Both the position numbers and the translations under genes were made by a program. 64,000 nucleotides of DNA, from assembly GCA_001303585.1 (NCBI GenBank), contig LJTT01000011.1, forward strand, positions 1 through 64,000, in the 5' to 3' direction. The first letter of the stretch is position 1; the number at the start of each line of letters is the position of its first letter. Below are positions 60,220-64,000 of the stretch, piece by piece. This DNA is from Betaproteobacteria bacterium SG8_41 (lineage in GTDB: Bacteria > Pseudomonadota > Gammaproteobacteria > Burkholderiales > SG8-41). Under the pieces are notes generated by a model, which worked only from the letters and a program-made list of their open reading frames with translations, made no database searches and was not told the DNA's origin.

Positions 60220-62220
60220 ATGTCGAAAAAGGACGTTCCAGGCGAGGGACGCTGCCGAGCCGTCATCGAGGGGATCTACCCGGCGGTTGACGGCGGGCGG
60301 TTTCCTGCAAAGCGGGCTGCCGGCGACCGCCTGGTGGTGGAAGCGGACGTGTTTGGCGACGGCCACGACACGTTGCGCTGCATGCTACGTTATCGCAGGG
60401 AAGAAGCGGCGGCCTGGACCGAGGCCGAGATGCGGTTCGAGGACAACGACCGTTGGCGCGGCGAATTTGAAGTGGGAGCGCCGGGGCGTTGCCGTTATAC
60501 CGTAACCGCCTGGGTCGACGTTTTTCTAACGTGGCGCAAAGACTTTGCGAAGCGCGTCGAGCCGTCTGACGTGGCGCTCGCACTGCAGAGCGGTGCGGAG
60601 CTCGTCGCGCAAGCCGCCGCGCGGGCGAAGGGCGCCGATGCACGGACGCTGTCGGGCATTGCGGACAAGCTGAAAGGCGCGGGCAAGCTCGAGGCTCGCC
60701 AGGAGCTCGCCCTTGGCGATGAATTGCTGACGCTGATGAATCGCTATCCCGACCGTAGCTTCGCCGATACGTATTCGCCCGAGTTGCGATTGACGGTCGA
60801 TCCGCGGCGCGCGCGTTGCAGCGCGTGGTACGAGATGTTCCCGCGTTCGACAGCGGATGCGCCGGGGCGCCACGGCACCTTCCGCGACTGCGAGATGCGG
60901 CTCCCGTACGTGGCCGAGCTCGGCTTCGATGTGCTCTATCTGCCGCCGATTCATCCGATCGGGCGCGTGAACCGCAAGGGCCGGAACAATGCGCTCAAGG
61001 CGACGCCCGACGATCCCGGCAGCCCGTGGGCGATCGGCTCGCACGAGGGCGGGCACAAGGCGGTCAATCCCGCGCTGGGCACGCTCGATGATTTTCGGCG
61101 CCTGGTGTCGGCGGCGCGCGAGCTCGGCATCGAAGTCGCGCTCGACATCGCTTTCCAGTGCGCGCCGGACCACCCCTACGTGCAGCAGCATCCGCAGTGG
61201 TTCCGCTGGCGCCCGGACGGAACGGTGCAGTACGCCGAGAACCCGCCCAAGAAATACGAGGACATCTATCCGTTCAATTTCGAATGCGACGACTGGCCGG
61301 CACTATGGCAGGAGCTGAAGAGCGTGTTCACGTTCTGGGTGGAGCACGGGGTCACGATCTTCCGGGTCGACAATCCGCATACCAAGCCGTTCGCCTTCTG
61401 GGAATGGCTTATCGCGGAGATCCAGCGCGATCATCCGGAGGCGATGTTCCTGTCAGAGGCGTTCACGCGGCCCAAGGTGATGCATCGGTTGGCGAAGATC
61501 GGTTTCACGCAGTCGTACACCTACTTTCCATGGCGCAACACGAAGCTGGAGCTGAGCGATTATTTCAGCGAGCTCGCGAGCCACGCATCGCGCGAGTACT
61601 TCCGGCCCAATCACTGGCCCAACACGCCCGACATTCTGACCGCCTATCTCCAGCACGGCGGCCGTCCGGCCTTCATGACGCGGCTGGTGCTGGCGGCCAC
61701 GCTTGGCGCGAACTACGGCATTTACGGGCCGGCGTTCGAGCATTGCGAGAACGTGCCGCGCGAGCCGGGCAGCGAGGAGTACCGCAACTCCGAGAAGTAC
61801 GAGGTGCGGTTCTGGGATCTGGCGAAGCCCGACAGCCTGCGCACGCTCGTCGCCGCGGTGAACCGCGCGCGGCGGGAGAACCCTGCATTGCAGCAGGAAT
61901 GGAACATCCAGTTCATACCGGTCGACAATGACGAGCTCATCTGTTACACGAAGTACACGAATGACCGCTCGAATGTCGTCATTATGGTCGTCAATCTCGA
62001 CCCGCATCACCGGCAGTCGGGCTGGCTCGAGGTGCCGCTCGACCAGCTGGGCATCGATCGTGAACGCTCCTACGAGGTCGAGGACCTGCTCAGCGGAACG
62101 AGCTATCTGTGGCAGGGCGCGCGCAACTACGTGGAACTCAACCCGCAGGCCTGTCCGGCGCACGTCTTTAAGGTGATAAAGCGCCTGCGCTCCGAGCGTG
62201 ATTTCGAGAACTTCGCCTGA
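60220..62220 (+). CDS. glgE: alpha-1,4-glucan:maltose-1-phosphate maltosyltransferase
   Basis: RCSAWYEMFPRSTADAPGRHGTFRDCEMRLPYVAELGFDVLYLPPIHPIGRVNRKGRNN; TIFRVDNPHTKPFAFWEWLI. Confidence 0.97.
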   Translation: MSKKDVPGEGRCRAVIEGIYPAVDGGRFPAKRAAGDRLVVEADVFGDGHDTLRCMLRYRREEAAAWTEAEMRFEDNDRWRGEFEVGAPGRCRYTVTAWVDVFLTWRKDFAKRVEPSDVALALQSGAELVAQAAARAKGADARTLSGIADKLKGAGKLEARQELALGDELLTLMNRYPDRSFADTYSPELRLTVDPRRARCSAWYEMFPRSTADAPGRHGTFRDCEMRLPYVAELGFDVLYLPPIHPIGRVNRKGRNNALKATPDDPGSPWAIGSHEGGHKAVNPALGTLDDFRRLVSAARELGIEVALDIAFQCAPDHPYVQQHPQWFRWRPDGTVQYAENPPKKYEDIYPFNFECDDWPALWQELKSVFTFWVEHGVTIFRVDNPHTKPFAFWEWLIAEIQRDHPEAMFLSEAFTRPKVMHRLAKIGFTQSYTYFPWRNTKLELSDYFSELASHASREYFRPNHWPNTPDILTAYLQHGGRPAFMTRLVLAATLGANYGIYGPAFEHCENVPREPGSEEYRNSEKYEVRFWDLAKPDSLRTLVAAVNRARRENPALQQEWNIQFIPVDNDELICYTKYTNDRSNVVIMVVNLDPHHRQSGWLEVPLDQLGIDRERSYEVEDLLSGTSYLWQGARNYVELNPQACPAHVFKVIKRLRSERDFENFA

Positions 62221-62228
62221 GCTCCGCG

Positions 62229-64000
62229 ATGGCTGAACCGATTCGCAACCGCAAGACCGAGCTGGAAGACGATCCGCTCTGGCACAAGGACGCGGTCATC
62301 TACCAGGTGCACGTTCGCGCCTTCAATGACAGCAACCGGGACGGGATTGGCGACTTCCGCGGGCTTACCGAGAAGCTAGAGTACGTGCGGGACCTGGGTG
62401 CGACCGCTATCTGGCTGCTGCCGTTCTATCCTTCTCCGCTGAAGGACGACGGCTACGATATTTCCGACTACCACAACATTCACCCCGACTACGGCACCCG
62501 CGCCGACTTCCGGCAGTTCATGCGGGAAGCACACAGCCTCGGGCTGCGTGTGCTCACCGAACTGGTAATCAACCACACCTCGGACCAGAATCCCTGGTTC
62601 CAGGCCGCGCGGCGGGCGCCCGCGGATTCGAGCAAGCGCAATTTCTATGTCTGGAGCGAGACGGACCAGAAATGGCCGGAGACGCGCATCATCTTCACCG
62701 ATACCGAGAGTTCCAATTGGGCCTGGGATCCGGTCGCCAAGTCCTACTACTGGCACCGCTTCTTCTCGCACCAGCCGGATCTGAACTTCGACAACCCGCA
62801 CGTGGTGAAGGCGGTGCTGCGCGTAATGCGGTACTGGTTCGACATGGGGGTCGACGGAATGCGGTTGGACGCGATTCCGTATCTCATCGAACGCGACGGC
62901 ACGAACAACGAGAACCTTCCGGAAACGCACCGGCTCTTGAAGCGCATCCGCGCCGAGCTCGATAGCCGCTACCGCAACCGCGTGTTCCTCGCTGAAGCCA
63001 ATCAATGGCCGGAGGACGTGTCCGAATACTTCGGCCAGGGCGACGAGTGCCACATGGCCTATCATTTCCCGCTGATGCCGCGCATCTACATGGCCATCGC
63101 GCAGGAGGACCGCCATCCCGTCGTGGAAATCATGCGCCAGACGCCCGATATTCCCGAGAGCTGCCAGTGGGCGATCTTTCTAAGGAACCACGACGAGCTG
63201 ACGCTCGAGATGGTGACGCACAAGGAGCGCGACTACATGTACCAGATGTACGCGGCCGACCCTCGGGCGCGTATCAATCTCGGCATTCGCCGCCGGCTCG
63301 CACCGCTGATGCAGAACGACTCCGACTGCATCAAGCTCATGAACAGCCTGCTCTTGTCGATGCCCGGTTCCCCGATCATCTACTACGGTGACGAGATCGG
63401 CATGGGCGACAACATCTATCTGGGCGACCGCAATGCGGTGCGCACACCTATGCAGTGGAGCCCCGACCGCAACGCAGGTTTCTCGCGCGCCGACCCGCAA
63501 CGGCTCTTCCTGCCGCCCATCATGGACTCGATCTACGGCTACGAAGCCGTCAACGTGGAGTCGCAGCTGCGCGATCCGTCCTCTCTCCTGCACTGGATGC
63601 GGCGGATCCTGGCGGTGCGCAAGACGAGCCGGGCGTTCGGGCGCGGCAGGATCACATTCCTGAGGCCGGGCAACCGCAAGGTGCTCGCGTACCTGCGGGA
63701 ATACGGTGAGGAGGCGATCCTGTGCGTGGCCAACGTGTCGCGATCGGCGCAGCCGGTCGAGTTGGACCTCGCGCGCTACCGCGGCCGCGTGCCGGTCGAG
63801 CTGCTGGGCCGAAATCCGTTCCCGCCGATCGGCGAGCTTCCGTACCTGCTCACGCTGCCCGCGCACGGTTTCTTCTGGTTCCGGCTGGCTGCGGACGTCG
63901 AAGTACCGAAGTGGCACGAGGAGCGCCTCGCGCGCGAGGATCTGCCAGTGCTGGTCCTTTTCGATGGCTGGACGAGCTTGTTCCGCGACCGCGTCGTGCC
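62229..64000 (+). CDS. treS: trehalose synthase (maltose alpha-D-glucosyltransferase), partial at window end; may continue into a maltokinase domain
   Basis: HKDAVIYQVHVRAFNDSNRDGIGDFRGLTEKLEYVRDLGATAIWLLPFYPSPLKDDGYDISDY; open reading frame to end of window; not in ORF track because no stop. Confidence 0.96.
   Translation, partial: MAEPIRNRKTELEDDPLWHKDAVIYQVHVRAFNDSNRDGIGDFRGLTEKLEYVRDLGATAIWLLPFYPSPLKDDGYDISDYHNIHPDYGTRADFRQFMREAHSLGLRVLTELVINHTSDQNPWFQAARRAPADSSKRNFYVWSETDQKWPETRIIFTDTESSNWAWDPVAKSYYWHRFFSHQPDLNFDNPHVVKAVLRVMRYWFDMGVDGMRLDAIPYLIERDGTNNENLPETHRLLKRIRAELDSRYRNRVFLAEANQWPEDVSEYFGQGDECHMAYHFPLMPRIYMAIAQEDRHPVVEIMRQTPDIPESCQWAIFLRNHDELTLEMVTHKERDYMYQMYAADPRARINLGIRRRLAPLMQNDSDCIKLMNSLLLSMPGSPIIYYGDEIGMGDNIYLGDRNAVRTPMQWSPDRNAGFSRADPQRLFLPPIMDSIYGYEAVNVESQLRDPSSLLHWMRRILAVRKTSRAFGRGRITFLRPGNRKVLAYLREYGEEAILCVANVSRSAQPVELDLARYRGRVPVELLGRNPFPPIGELPYLLTLPAHGFFWFRLAADVEVPKWHEERLAREDLPVLVLFDGWTSLFRDRVV

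Overview
The window is GC-rich chromosomal DNA, most likely from a betaproteobacterium (DUF3567 protein, purM/hda/pcnB/folK/panBC order, radC-coaBC-dut next to rpmB-rpmG). It is mostly housekeeping: rpmB/rpmG, secDF-yajC-tgt-queA, purM/purN/purB, pcnB-folK-panBC and a tRNA-Leu(CAA). Accessory-type modules are an interleaved LutABC-like gene set with a mandelate-racemase-like enzyme, and an otsB-glgB-glgE-treS maltosyl/trehalose cluster that runs off the right end. No phage, CRISPR array, transposase or rRNA was found. The most unusual signals are non-coding. (1) Many intergenic arrays have different unit sequences but the same 7-bp period; they often sit just upstream of start codons and sometimes occur as inverted pairs. 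(2) Two MITE-like palindromic elements of 264 bp and 357 bp have terminal inverted repeats and 4-bp flanking duplications, each placed at the stop codon of a host gene. (3) A second family of intergenic inverted repeats is built from AACCGC(A/C)AAGACGC-like units. Other notable points are a frameshift from an apparent ~20-nt deletion in the essential gene coaBC, a degenerate trypsin/PDZ protein lacking the His/Asp of the catalytic triad, and a mandelate-racemase homologue with Arg in place of catalytic Lys166. All calls come from reading the sequence by eye; no database search was run.
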